Origin: Monocercomonoides exilis | Taxonomy: Eukaryota; Preaxostyla; Oxymonadida; Polymastigidae | Assembly: GCA_001643675.2 (NCBI GenBank) | Contig: LSRY02000015.1 | Span: forward strand, 884,001-948,000 | Direction: 5' to 3' | DNA length: 64,000 nt | Shown: positions 34,307 to 46,220 of the stretch, in pieces | Layout: the number at the start of each line of letters is the position of its first letter | How positions within the stretch are numbered: position 1 is the stretch's first letter | Program-made: the position numbers and the translations under genes | Notes under the pieces: generated by a model | What the model saw: the letters and a program-made list of their open reading frames with translations, nothing else | The model's database searches: none | What the model was told of the DNA's origin: nothing

Positions 34307-37008
34307 TTATTTAGACAAAGAAATGACCAAAGGTTCGGTTCTTTGAGCAGATCTGAACAAATGTTCCTTTTTCTTTTCAAGTCGTTGAGCTCTTCTTGCA
34401 TCTTTGCTTCTGCTACTGAGAATAGTTAATGAAAGAAATTCTTTTGTTGGATTCAATGTTGGATCAAAGACATTTTGCCTCAGCGAGTCAATAAAAGATC
34501 GAATTGACGATCGTCGAATAAACAAATGGTTGTTTTGAAGTATTTTTTCGAAATAAGGTCTATTGTAACGCTCATCATAATGAACATTTTGTAATCGCAG
34601 ATTTTTGCAAGGAAAACATCCAACTGCAAAATCCACAACGAAACAATTTTGACCAATACGGCTCGACTGATCAAATTGATTGGAATTCTCAACCACTGAA
34701 GAATTTTTCATGCTGCGATGTTTATTCTTCTTTGAAGGCTTAAAATTTGGCTCAGAGAAATATGGCAGTTGTTCATCAGCATCCAAAACTAAAGATTGAA
34801 GAAACAGAAGTTCTGCATCTGCTTCAGTTGAAAGATCGCAATGAGTTTCATTGAAAACAGGAATCGTTTCATCAAAATCAAGATCCACACTTTCTTTTGA
34901 GAGAAGTGAAATTGAAAGAGATTTGCAGTTAACCGAAGAAATTGCTGGTTGCACAGCGATTGCCAGTGAGCGAGCAAACGGCTGCGATAAAAGCAAACAT
35001 TGCTGCTGATCTCTATGAATTTGTTGTTTGATGCAGTTCTGATTGGTCAATTGCTTATTCATCATTCTCAATCTTTTCAATGAATTTTCTTCGCTTTCTT
35101 CACTTTCTTCTCCAGAAAGCACAAATTCAGTCTTCAATTGAACTTTGCTTGTCTGATTCGAACGCTCTTCTGACCTGATTTGCTTCAACTTCTTCTTCAT
35201 TGTGTAAAGTCGAAAGCGCTCAACCTCATCAATTTTCTTCTTTTCCTCTTCTTTTTCCATTCTTTTCTCTCTCTTTGCGATTGAAAGCTTTAATTTACTT
35301 GCCTCTTCCAACTCTTCAACACACAAAGCAGTCAATGAAGAGCCTTTCTGTGACTTTTCCTGAAGCTCCTGCAGCCGAAACATCATCTCTTCCAATGTGT
35401 AATTTTTATCGCCCTCTTTTCTTTCCCACATTTCTTCTTCTTCTTCTTCTTCCTCCTTCTTTTTGAACTTCCTTTCAGCCTCTTCCCACATCTTCTTCTC
35501 TTCTTCGTCAACAATCCAGTCTTTCTTCGCCCATTCCCCAAACAGCTTGAAATGCTCCTTCGCTTCCTGAATCTGATGCTTTATTCGCTCAATTCTTTTC
35601 TTTCTCCTCATTTGTACTTCATTTTCTTCTTTCTCATCATCTTTTTCATTCAACACCCCACCAAATTCCTTTTTATCTTCAACACATTCACCAGATTCTT
35701 CATGTCTTTTCGTTTTTTCCCTATTCTCATCTTTCCCCTTTCCTAACTGAATAGCCAAAGTAAGTCTTGCCAATTCTGCATTTCCCTCAGCCAGGTCTTG
35801 CAAATCCTCGTCTTTCCATCGCATCAGCATCTCATTCCTCTTTGAAGCATGGAACGTCGACACCTTCACATCGCCGTCATTGAAAACAAGGTTGTTTGTG
35901 TAGTTTTTGTGCTTTATCGCTTGTGGCTTCCAGGTTGTAATATTTTCAGTCAGCAGCGGATCAAGCAAATTAACTGAGGAAAGCGAAGGCGATGACAGAG
36001 AAGCTGTGGGAGACGATGGTGGTTGAAGAGAGTCTTGTAAAGGAAACTCTGGTGGAAGGGCTGATTCGGAACTTAAATTTTGTTGTAAATTTTGTTGCAA
36101 TGCAGACGTCTTCATATTTGCGCCACTTGTAGTCATGCTATTCTTTTGAATGAACCGAGCTGAATTTGCAGAAGGGATTAACAAATCCTCTTTATCTTTA
36201 TAAAACGTCTTTTTTTCATTCAAATGAGAACGATGACATTGGCTTTCAAAAGATAGAGCCTCCGAGTATTTTTCGTTTTCTTTTCTTGTTGTGTTCATTT
36301 GACTTTTTCTCATTTCAATGGAAAATTCCCGCATAAAGGCAAATGAACTGATATCTGCATTAGGTTCAGGTACTTTCTTTTTGTCTTCAAAAATTTTGGA
36401 TGAAGGAAAATGCCCAACAGCGCGTATGGCAGTAATCTCTGCTCCACTTAATTTTAATGCTCTCGGACTCAAAATTTGATAACTGTTTCTGCTCGACACT
36501 CTCAAAGGCTTAATTGATGAAGGATCATTCAAAAAGCTATATTTTTGCATAGAATTTTTCAAGCCTGCTGCTGAACTTGAATTGGAAGAAGCCATCAGAA
36601 AATTATCTTTTTCAGAATTCCAACTTGAAGTTTGAGGATAAAAATAATCATGCTCTTCCTGTTGACTTTGATTAAACGAAGAATTGCAGAACAATGGTTT
36701 ATCATAAGGTTCCACTTTGAATGGCGAGTGTGATTGAGATGAAAAAGAACTTGTTTTTGCTTTTGAAATTTGATTTCCAAATGAAGAAGTAGTTGCTATG
36801 GAAGAAATTTGAAAATGATGTTCTTGTTCTAGTAAATAATTTGAGCTCGGTACATGATCTGAATTATCTTTTGAAAGCGTCTATAATGAATAAAATGAAT
36901 CATTTTTTGATTATTCAAAGTTTAAAAAATGATAAACACAAAAACATATGAAGAACCAACATGTTTGAAACAATAGGAATTTTGACAGGATGCACGAGGC
37001 AGGGACAT
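34307..37008 (-). CDS. Unknown protein, paralogue of the neighbouring gene (copy 2)
   Basis: Two exons, 37008-36961 and 36880-34307, give about 873 residues, nearly the same length as copy 1. The 80-nt intron (donor GTTGGT, acceptor TATAG) follows 16 codons, matching the position and size of the first intron in copy 1. The shared core is HFKLFGEWAKKDWIVDEEEK, then a Lys/Glu-rich helix (FKKKEEEEEEEEMWERKEGD) and further charged helices. A WKPQAI...RWKDED block lies upstream. The N-terminal third is Ser/Asn-rich. The C-terminus (RPYFEKILQNNHLFIRRSSI, then a basic RSKDARRAQRLEKKKEHLF) differs from copy 1. Both genes lie head to tail on one strand, 112 bp apart, as expected from an old tandem duplication. 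The function is not recognised. Confidence 0.8.
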
Positions 37009-38069
37009 TGTATTCCTTAAAAATTGAAAAAAAATTTTTTGTCTGTCTTATATCATTATGGGTGTTTTCCTGATTCTTTTTAAAAATACTAATCACAAAA
37101 TGTGTCTTGATTTATTTTTAATCAAGAGCTCACAGAAAAAGTATTGAATATGATGAAATAAAAACCATTAGAATCAAAATGCTTCATTCTATTCAAATTT
37201 TTCATTTTAGCAAATATCCCTTTGACAATTATAATTCTTTCTATTTTAATATTTAATAAAAAATTGAATCAATAAAATAATTTGAAAATAACCTTCAAAG
37301 CCATGTTATAAAATATACTCCAATTCACAGATAAAAACTTAAAATTGAAAGGGAAACAACAAAAGTACAAAGTTTGAAGGAAAAAAAAAAAAAGAACAGG
37401 AAAGTGAATTTCAAATCTATTATCAAATTAAAAATTAACATTATTTCTTTAGGAACGACATCAAAAGATGTCCAGACGTTGAGATATTTTATCAAGGAAA
37501 CAGATAACGAGTGAAGAGGGAAGTCAATAATAATAATAAAAGAAAAAAAATATTTTTTTTTTAAAAAAGAAAATAACATTTTAACTCAAGGAAAATTAAC
37601 ATTATAATTTTAACGATAATACGTTGATGATAAATCAATCAATAAATAAATAAAAAAAAAGGGTTATTAACAAAACTATTTCTCATAACAATTTATGTGC
37701 TCTAAGAAGATGAAACAATGAAACAGAATAAATGCTCCCATTAAATAAAAATATGCAAAAGTACTTTGTTTGTACAGTTTCCTGCAATATGGGTATTGGG
37801 TTTTGTTGCAAAATATAAAAAAAAACCACAATCATATAACGGGAAATAACAACAAACTCATTTACAGCAAGTGATTTTCCAATGCACGATAAAAAAATAT
37901 TTTTTTTAATGAACAGATGAACAAAGAAAAAGAAAATAAAAGTGAAGAATTAAAGAATTAAAGAGTTAACGAAACGAAAATAATCTAAACGCAAACAAAC
38001 GAGCATGAAAAACAAGGTTTCAAAAAGAGAAGATTCAGGTGAAAATAACATAAGCTGAAACAAAGTTAT

Positions 38070-38100
<31 letters not shown>

Positions 38101-38706
38101 GAAAAGAAAAACGAATGGATGAAAATTATATAAGTTAAATAAAAGAAAGTTTGCAATAAAAATAAAAAAAAGAAAAAAGAAAAAGAAAAAAAGGAATATT
38201 TTTTGATGAATAAAAGAAAAATCTATTTCTTTTGCTTTATCATCAAACGACGACGACGACAATGACAACAAAAAAACAACAAGATATAATTTAAATAAAA
38301 TAAAATAAAATAAATAAATTGAAGGTTGCATCTAACAGAAGTGCTCGCGAAAGAAAAGTGAATACACATAAAAAATATAAAAAAGGAGGTGATAAAAAAA
38401 AAAAAATGAAAAAAAAGGAACTGAAAGAGAATGAGAAAGATACAAAATTGAGCAAGCAAATAGGAATTCACAAAAGAAAAGACAAGAAAGAAGAGAATTT
38501 TTAATTCAGAGAAGATGAAAAAGAAAGAAAGAAAGAAAAAGAAAAGATGAAGTCACTAATACAGATTACCCACATGTCAAATTACATGTCAAATTCCAGT
38601 CATAACAAAAAGATGTGCGTTTTTTAATACATCAACAACTTTCTTTTCTTTTCTTTTCTTTCTTCTTCTTCTTCTTTTTTCCAATAACCATTTTCCCATG
38701 TTCTTC
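37009..38706. other. AT-rich intergenic region, no gene seen
   Basis: Long A-rich stretches with an AAAAG pentanucleotide repeat (about 38075-38110), an AAAAT-type run near 38297-38320 and a direct repeat of ACATGTCAAATT near 38573-38597. Minus-strand frames here are Phe-rich artefacts. It separates the promoter of copy 2 from the 3' end of the transporter gene. Confidence 0.55.
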
Positions 38707-41291
38707 TTAAATTGGTATCTTATTCTTCAGATCCGTGTCATATATAATCGCCATCGCAAGTGAAATCATCCCAAAGAAAATACCCAGCCCCATCACAATC
38801 CACGCACAAACAACAGCAAACGACCCTTTCTTCTTCGGCACCAGCAGCTGCCTCAGCTCCTTCTGCACAAGATCGTCCTCAGAGGGATCATCTGGCAGCA
38901 CTTCGTATTCATCCCCGTTCTGCTCGGCAGCAGGCGTCGGCAGCCGAAAAACGTCGCTGTCAACCTCGTCAATAATCTGATATGTTGTCATGTCAAGCCC
39001 TTCAACATCGTATTTCCCTATTTTAAGTGACTCATCTTGCCCAGTTTTCATTGACGTACCTGCAGATAATCCAGTGGCAATTGCAACAGTATTTCTGCTT
39101 CCAGCTTCTCCCAATTGTGCTGCAGGATACTTCAGTGCACTTGGGTGTGCCAACGTAGTCTTCCTCACTAATTGTTTGATTGGCGTTATCTTCTTCACTT
39201 TCATCACGCCATCGTGAGCTGAGCGGACTGACGGGCATGCTTGTGAATCATCAGAGCTTTGTGAACCTGCTGCTTGAAATGAACAAGTGAAAAAAAAAAA
39301 TCGAATCATTATGAGCGAATAGAGTATTAAAGAAAGACAATATCAATAAATGAAAACAATCAAAACAAGTTAAACATTCAATCAAACAAATAAATATGCA
39401 AATAATAAAATAAAATTAAATAAATATAACTATAATCCCTCATCATACCCAACAACGGCGTATGCAATTCGTCGTCGTGCGACAAAAGTCCCGTGCGAGA
39501 AGTAGCGCGATCTCCACTCGGCGAGTCTTCACTCTCATTCACATAACTCACATCACCGCCACTGCTGCTGGTGTGCTCTCCGATTGGCTGGAGCGGAATC
39601 GACGTGTCGAGCATCACATGGCGAGGGATGCGCATCGACTGCACACGCTGCACTTGAGTCACTTTCCGCACAAGCTTCGATGTTCCTTTTGGCTTGTCAG
39701 CTGTCTGTGATGACAGCTCATTCGAAGAGGTCATGGAAGCTTGCTGTGAACTCTCGTTATTCTTCTCCTCGCTGTTTCTAGTGCCATTTTCTCTTTTTTC
39801 CTCTTCTCTTCCTTCTCCCTTTTCACCATTTGCTTCTTTCTCTTTTAAGCCATCCAAATCCTCAGGAGTCACAACCTGAAACTCGCTCTCATCAACATAC
39901 GTGACAATTTCTCCGTGGAGAATCATCCTCCTTTTCCGACTGACATAACGCGAAGGATTCGTGACAACGCGGATGAACAGCGCTGGCGGCACCACAAACG
40001 CCACAACAGCTCCGGCTGTTGATCCGATTATGTCAAACACAAAATTCACTTTGTACAGAAAGACGGACAAAAGAGTCGTCAGCAGCGCAAGTAATGTTCC
40101 CACAGCAGATGTGATCAAGTGATGTTTCGTGAGCGGGCCAAGGATCTTCTTGTCCTGATACTCCGGAGGAATCAAAGGGGGAACAGCAGAGATGTTTGCA
40201 TAGGCTTCTTTGATGCTCCCTTGACATGTGAACATGTCATACATCACCCGCAGCACATTGAAAAGAGCGCTTCGGGCAGGTATAAGAAGCAGAGGATAGG
40301 AAAAAATAACAGTAATGAGAGTTCCAACACGCGCAATGATAATGGCAATGTCGTTGGATGGATACATGGTTAAGATGTTTCCAGGGGAATCCGCAACGAA
40401 AAACAGATCGGTAAACTGAAAGTATCCAAAATATCCACACATTATATATCCTATTGACACAATGAAAAATGAAACTGCAGTTACAAATAGCATTTTTGAC
40501 CGACTTTTGTTTTGCAATTCTCCTTGAATAAACGGTAAATTTTGATGGCATCCAAATGCAAAGCAAAATGTTGAAAAGCATTGAATAATTGAAAGTGAAG
40601 GATGAATCATTTCCCCCTTTCTGTGCACAACTGGAACATTTGGAGTTGAAGATACGAAAAATCGAATAAACACAATCACAATTGCATAAAGGATGGCAAC
40701 AAGTGCAAATGAACTTACATATTTTAATGATGCAACACGTCGAAACCAAGAAAGAGGAACATAAAATCCAACGCCCATCACAAGCGTTAACAACCATCTG
40801 TTCATAATAAAAGAAGTACTTGGTACATTGCAGGCTTCAAGTATTGCCAACAGGAAATCACCAGCGAGTACAATATATGCCCACAACACACCAAAACACT
40901 TCAAAAATGTACAAAATGCAATTGACAAAATTCCATAGACTCCAAACACTTTCCCTGCCAACTGTCAATAAAAAATATTCAAAAATGAAGTTAATAAAGA
41001 GATATGATTGAAAATATTAAAAAGCCAAACATCACCATAAGTATACAAGCATGTTGCATCAGCCACATAAATCAATTGAAAAAATGATATAAAGGATATG
41101 ATGATCATAAAGAGGAACATAAGTGAAGCAGGCAAAAGGCCAGCTTTAGCGATTGCAAATGGAAGTCCAAGAGTCCCAGCTCCGATGACTGTATTCACTA
41201 AATTGATGATTGAAGAGAATTGAGATGCATATTTTTCTTCTTGTTTAACTCCATTTGTTGTGCTTTGCGCCCCTTTCGTTGATAAACCCAT
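38707..41291 (-). CDS. SLC38-like amino acid transporter (AAAP family) with enlarged loop
   Basis: Three exons: 41291-41031, 40961-39449 and about 39269-38707 (the exact acceptor among three adjacent AGs is uncertain). The 69-nt first intron has donor GTTTGG; the second is about 180 nt with donor GTATGA. Start ATG MGLSTKGAQ. Residues 25-50 (INLVNTVIGAGTLGLPFAIA) are the signature first helix of the AAAP/SLC38 family. About nine more helices follow in exon 2, ending with IGSTAGAVVAFVVPPALFIR. Exon 3 supplies the last helix, AVVCAWIVMGLGIFFGMISL. The loop before it is about 300 residues of Ser/Glu/Thr-rich sequence, where SLC38 proteins normally have a few tens. The total of about 778 residues therefore exceeds the usual 450-550. 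The predicted role is proton- or sodium-coupled amino acid movement across the plasma or vacuolar membrane. Confidence 0.88.
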
Positions 41292-43076
41292 GGAAAATGA
41301 TTACCAAGAAAAAGTTGATCGATTATATATATTCTGATCATTCGATAAAATCATTTCACATTTTTTCATACATAGAACAAGAACTTTAAGCTCCAGTGAA
41401 CAACAGAAACTCTAATAAGTCATCATTCAAGTACGCTTTTAAATAGTGGCATGAGGATTTGATAAAAAAACGCAATAAGAAAATCAACACAGAACCAAGA
41501 AATTATTTAAGAATGACCTAAATCACCTGAATACAATAATTATAAAACAACGATACACGTTAAGATAATAGTTTCATTTGAATTAAAGAACAACAATCTG
41601 AATGAGCAAAAATTTCCAAAAACACTTCAAATAAATCATTACATAAACTCTTTAAAAATACACTTTTTCAACATACTTTATCAAAAAATTTAATAAATAT
41701 TCAATAAGCATAAACAAAACAAATAGTTAATTCAAAGAGAATAATTAAATTCAAAAAGTTAATACAAATAAAAAAATTTGAAAATATTACAAAATAAATT
41801 ATTTTGTCAATACAGCGAAGCAAAAAGCATGGCAAATAAAAATATTCAATCAATAAAATTGAGCAATCAGAATATCGCAAAAATGTATCAACGATGCGTG
41901 CAACTTGTCCAACGTTATTATAAAGTCCACATCAAAGAAATATGTTTCCAACTCTATCAAGGAACAAAATCGCATTTCACATTCTCCAAGTTTTCTTTTT
42001 AATAAAAATAAAAAACAAAACAAGGTAAAAGCCCAAAATGCGTTTGCTATAAGCACAATTTCAAAGCGAGTATCGCGAAAGAATAAACTTTGTGGATACA
42101 ATTATTAATTATGTGCTCCCTCACCAAAGTCGGGTAAAACTTTCGTTATCAATCTTGGTCGAGATTCATATGAATGAAGTCATATCAAAATTATAAAAAT
42201 GCAAAATTTTTATAAAAAAGTTTCGCATTTTAGACTAAATTCACATTGTGAATTAAACCAATTATTATTTTGCAACTCTGATGTAGAGATAAATAACATA
42301 GACAATAACAACACCTCAAGACCGCATGCAACTACAGTAAGAAAGATGTTAGCTCCATTTGAACTAGAAAAATGTTGGCGGTGGCCTTTTGACTCAACAT
42401 AATTCAAATTATTCAAAATATTGTTGATCACATATAAACACCGTCAAAACGTCTGATAGACGAAAACTTTATTTACGCACCAAATTACTTTCATTGTAAC
42501 ATTAATAAACTACGAATTATGAATCCAATGCAATGAAAAAGATATTGATGCAAAAAATAAAAAAACAAATGAAGCTTTGTCTTATTCTCACGAGAAACAT
42601 CATAAACATTATGACAATGATACAACAAATGATGCATTGATATTATAGCTGCAATTTTGCGAAAAATTCATCATTTCGCATCACAAACGCAAAATTTAAT
42701 TGAATTTTCGTTCCACAAACCTCTTTTACGATTACTAAATATTATTTTTTGTTTTTACCTATGAACGAAATCATTATTACGTTAATGATTTGTCTCCATC
42801 AATCTAATCGAAAATTCATCAATTTTATGAACAAAAAAGTGATCCAATGAAAAATTAAGCCATACTCAATTTCTAAGTCAATTCTCAAAAAACTTCATAA
42901 ATCTAAATATTCATTTTCAAGTGTATGTTTCCATGAAAACATAAATAAAAATAAAAAAATAAAGCAAATGCATATGTGCACAGAAGTCAAATACAAATAA
43001 TTGATACGAGAAGAATATAATTGTGAAATCAAGAGATAATTATCAATTATTTCTTGAGAGTGACAAACATCAAAAA
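41292..43076. other. AT-rich intergenic region, no supported gene
   Basis: Contains the upstream region of the transporter. A minus-strand frame of 73 codons at 42431-42210 (ANIFLTVVACGLEVLLLSML) has a hydrophobic core but no other support. No RNA was recognised. Confidence 0.45.
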
Positions 43077-43730
43077 TTAAGAAGATTTTTCTATTTCTGT
43101 TTTTTCTTTAACCAATGGAACATGTGAAGAAGATGATACTGGGGACTGCGAAGGTGATGGCGAGCTTGAAAGAACAGGAGGTTCAATTGGCTTTTCTAAC
43201 AAAAAGCTTTCCAAAGCATGAAAAGTCGAAAGTCCATCATGATCAGCCGATCCAAACTCTGCCATGGGAAGCTTTTCTTTGGGATAGAGTCCTTCAAAAA
43301 CAGGAATTGGATTCACAATTCCATTTTTCCCATTCAAGAAGCATTTCATTAAAATTGAACAAGCAAGCTGGTTCTTCAAATAAAATTTTTGTACAAGGTA
43401 AAACGCTTTATCTTCGAAGTGAATAAGCTTGCTTTTAATTGTGTAAGGTTGGAAAAGGCGAATTTGCTTCCGATACCGAATTGCAATACAACCGATTATT
43501 GGAGCAAGACCAAGTTTTCCTAGTTTCTCATTCAAATTTGAACTGTATATCCATGCCCAACGCGCGTATTCCGCTAATGAAAGATACGAAGCGTTGTTAA
43601 TATGCATGAACATATCAATATCAAAGAATCCGGCACGTGAATTCCATACAAATTCTTCCAAAAATGATTTAGATTTATTAAAATATTTATGATAAAGACA
43701 GTTATATGCAGTTCGCAAATAATATGCCAT
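43077..43730 (-). CDS. THEM6-like hot-dog-fold thioesterase family protein
   Basis: Single exon, 217 residues, ATG at 43730. The motif FFDIDMFMHINNASYLSLAE, followed by YARWAW, is the 4HBT_2/THEM6 signature: Asp-x-D-x-x-x-H-x-N-N-x-x-Y at the start of the hot-dog helix. IIGCIAIRYRKQIRLFQPYT and the following strands complete the fold. Family members hydrolyse acyl-CoA or related thioesters, although THEM6 itself has no firmly assigned substrate. The N-terminus (MAYYLRTAYNCLYHKYF) is aromatic and could associate with membrane. The C-terminal 45 residues are Ser/Pro-rich and probably disordered. It is transcribed away from the aldehyde dehydrogenase gene across a 212-bp gap, so the two may share a promoter region. 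Confidence 0.85.
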   Translation of the reverse strand: MAYYLRTAYNCLYHKYFNKSKSFLEEFVWNSRAGFFDIDMFMHINNASYLSLAEYARWAWIYSSNLNEKLGKLGLAPIIGCIAIRYRKQIRLFQPYTIKSKLIHFEDKAFYLVQKFYLKNQLACSILMKCFLNGKNGIVNPIPVFEGLYPKEKLPMAEFGSADHDGLSTFHALESFLLEKPIEPPVLSSSPSPSQSPVSSSSHVPLVKEKTEIEKSS

Positions 43731-43942
43731 CCCCCTTTACAGTAAAACAAAAAAATACAACTGATAAACTTGATCCTAACCATACGGGAAAAAATATTTT
43801 TTTATTGAAGGCAAAAGCAAAAAGTGAATGACTTCTTAGGAGATTTGACAACTTCTCAGGAAAATTAAACTTGAAGAGAAAAAAATATTATGAATGTGAT
43901 TATTCTAATTGATCGAAATTTCCTTTAAAAAAAGGAAATTTG
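43731..43942. promoter_or_regulatory. Divergent intergenic region between thioesterase and aldehyde dehydrogenase
   Basis: These 212 bp separate two start codons on opposite strands and must hold both promoters. No sequence motif was recognised. An inverted pair TTTCCTTT/AAAGGAAA lies at about 43919-43938, just before the dehydrogenase ATG. Confidence 0.45.
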
Positions 43943-45898
43943 ATGTCTTCAACTGAGAACAGCGATATACAAAATGAGCAATCAGAAAACTCAATTCTAA
44001 AAGATGAGAATACCAACTTGTTGAATGAAGCGCCTGAAAAGAAAGATGAAAAAGATGAAGAATCTAATATTCAAGAATCTGAAGAAAATAAAAATTTCAC
44101 AGACAAGTCATCAAGCCCTGAAGATAATACAACAATTGCTACAGAAGAATCGCAAAATTTAAGTTCAAATGACGTTACAAAGAACAATTCCGCTGATGAA
44201 TTTAACGATAAATCTGATGAACCTCAAGAAAATAAAAACTTAGACATTAAGGAACAACAGCCTATCAACACTTCAATGATAAAGAGATGCCAACAGAGAG
44301 ACGAAGATGTTAAATCATCAAAGCAATTTTATACTCCTGCTTCACAAATTGAATTTATTCATTCAATTCTTGTACAGTCTTTTCGAGCGCAAAAGACAAA
44401 ATCATACGAATATAGAATGACACAATTAACAGCATTGCGGCGCATGATTGATGAAAATGAAAAGACAATATTTGAAGCGTTGTATTCTGATTTACATAAG
44501 AATAAAGCAAGTGCATACATGACGGAGGTTGGGATGGTCAAGGCTGACGTTGAAGAAGCAATTAACAATTTGAAATCTTGGATGACACCAGAAAGAGTTT
44601 CTACTCCACTCGTTCAAATGAAAGGATTGTCCACATCCTCGATATATCCTGAACCATTAGGGTGCGCGCTGATTATTTCACCTTGGAACTATCCTTTTGC
44701 ACTTTCTTTGCAACCATTAATCGGTGCTATCTCAGCTGGATGTTGCGCATGCATCAAGCCCAGCAGCGTTACCTGCAAAACATCTCACATTATGTCCACG
44801 CTCATTGCACGCTACTTGGATAACTCATGTTATGTGGTTGTTGAAGGATCACACGACGTGTCAGATGCGCTTCTTGCTCTGAAATGGGACATCATATTTT
44901 TCACAGGAAGTGGGACAATCGGAAAGGATGTGTACAGAAAGGCCACAAACTGGCTGTGTCCTGTGGTGTTGGAGCTTGGCGGCAAGTCTCCAGCAATCAT
45001 CGACTCAACCGCGAATTTGAATGTGACGGCAAAGCGACTCACGATGGGGAAGCTGCTGAACAGCGGGCAGACGTGTGTGGCGCCTGATTATGTGCTGTGC
45101 GATGAAACAATGGTCGAGCCACTGGTGGTGAAGCTGAAGGAGATAATAGCAGAGTTCTATGGCGAAGACGCACAAAAGAGCGAAGACTATGTGAGGATTG
45201 TGGCTCAGAGACAGTTTGACAGACTGACTGGAATGTTGAAGAACGATGCAGAAACAGATGATGAGAAGGTTGCTTCAGACAATTCACCATCCTCTTCCTC
45301 CTCTTCTTCTTCATCCACAAGCCCATCTTCTTCTTCAGAATCTTCCTCTTCGCAGGCTGGCCTTGTGACATACACCTCACTCCCAAGCAATCTGAAGCCG
45401 ACTCAAAACGGCGGGCACCGCATTCTCTTTGGCGGGCGATCTGACCCGGACGATCTGTTTATTGAACCAACTTTGATTCTCTGTGCACCAAACACAACAT
45501 CGCGCTTTATGAAGGAAGAGATATTCGGTCCGATTTTACCGATTGTTCCGATTCCATCACAGAACTTCCTGAATGACTGTGTCGACTTCATCACCTCGCG
45601 CGACAAGCCGCTGGCGTGCTATTACTTCACACAGAGTCAGAAGAACAAGGAATTCATAGCGTCGCGTGTCTCGTCTGGTTCAATGGCCTTCAATGAATGT
45701 GTCCTGCAGTTACAGATACAGACTTTGCCGTTTGGCGGTGTGGGTGAAAGCGGAATGGGAATGTATCATGGGAAGTTTTCGTTCAACACTTTTTCTCACA
45801 GAAAAGCGCTGCTTGACAAGGCGAACTCCTTTGATATCGAATCGAGATATCCTCCTTACACAGAGAAGAAGTTGAATTTAATCAAAAGATTTATGTGA
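43943..45898 (+). CDS. Aldehyde dehydrogenase, class 3 type (fatty aldehyde dehydrogenase-like)
   Basis: Single exon, 651 residues, ATG at 43943 (the in-frame TTG three bases earlier is not used). The catalytic core starts near residue 130 (HSILVQSFRAQKTKSYEYRM). It shows EPLGCALIISPWNYPFALSL, the nucleotide-site FFTGSGTIGKDV, Glu344 in LELGGKSP and Cys378 in NSGQTCVAPDY. The 34-residue Glu-Cys spacing is that of ALDH3. The end, RYPPYTEKKLNLIKRF, is also typical of ALDH3. The reaction is NAD(P)-dependent oxidation of medium- or long-chain aldehydes to acids. Two additions are unusual: an acidic Asn/Glu/Ser extension of about 130 residues before the core, and a poly-Ser insertion of about 40 residues before EPTLILCAPNTTS. 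I see no C-terminal membrane anchor like that of animal ALDH3A2. Confidence 0.95.
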   Translation: MSSTENSDIQNEQSENSILKDENTNLLNEAPEKKDEKDEESNIQESEENKNFTDKSSSPEDNTTIATEESQNLSSNDVTKNNSADEFNDKSDEPQENKNLDIKEQQPINTSMIKRCQQRDEDVKSSKQFYTPASQIEFIHSILVQSFRAQKTKSYEYRMTQLTALRRMIDENEKTIFEALYSDLHKNKASAYMTEVGMVKADVEEAINNLKSWMTPERVSTPLVQMKGLSTSSIYPEPLGCALIISPWNYPFALSLQPLIGAISAGCCACIKPSSVTCKTSHIMSTLIARYLDNSCYVVVEGSHDVSDALLALKWDIIFFTGSGTIGKDVYRKATNWLCPVVLELGGKSPAIIDSTANLNVTAKRLTMGKLLNSGQTCVAPDYVLCDETMVEPLVVKLKEIIAEFYGEDAQKSEDYVRIVAQRQFDRLTGMLKNDAETDDEKVASDNSPSSSSSSSSSTSPSSSSESSSSQAGLVTYTSLPSNLKPTQNGGHRILFGGRSDPDDLFIEPTLILCAPNTTSRFMKEEIFGPILPIVPIPSQNFLNDCVDFITSRDKPLACYYFTQSQKNKEFIASRVSSGSMAFNECVLQLQIQTLPFGGVGESGMGMYHGKFSFNTFSHRKALLDKANSFDIESRYPPYTEKKLNLIKRFM

Positions 45899-46220
45899 TA
45901 CTATTAAGCCAGATTATTTTTTTATCTTTAATTTCAAGTGACGAGTCAAAAAAATGACTTAACTTCGTTTGAGGAAGAGTAATTATTTAATTTTGTACGG
46001 CAAAGTAAATTTTTGATAAAATTTGAGATTAATGTAATTTGAAAGCATTGTTTTTTTAGCTTTTTTTGATGTTTTGAAAATTGTGCTAATTTTTTGAAGT
46101 TATGTTGTTTGATAAGCAATAACATTAGAATATTTAAAAAATTATTTTTTCAACCACCATTTGTTTCATTTAAAAGTGCTTTTTTAAATTTTTTTGACAT
46201 GCCCCCTAATTTAAATCCAA

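Noticed and set aside
42210-42431. Small membrane protein on the minus strand
   Set aside because: It has a hydrophobic core but no homology I can name, no conserved neighbours and a length expected by chance in AT-rich DNA.
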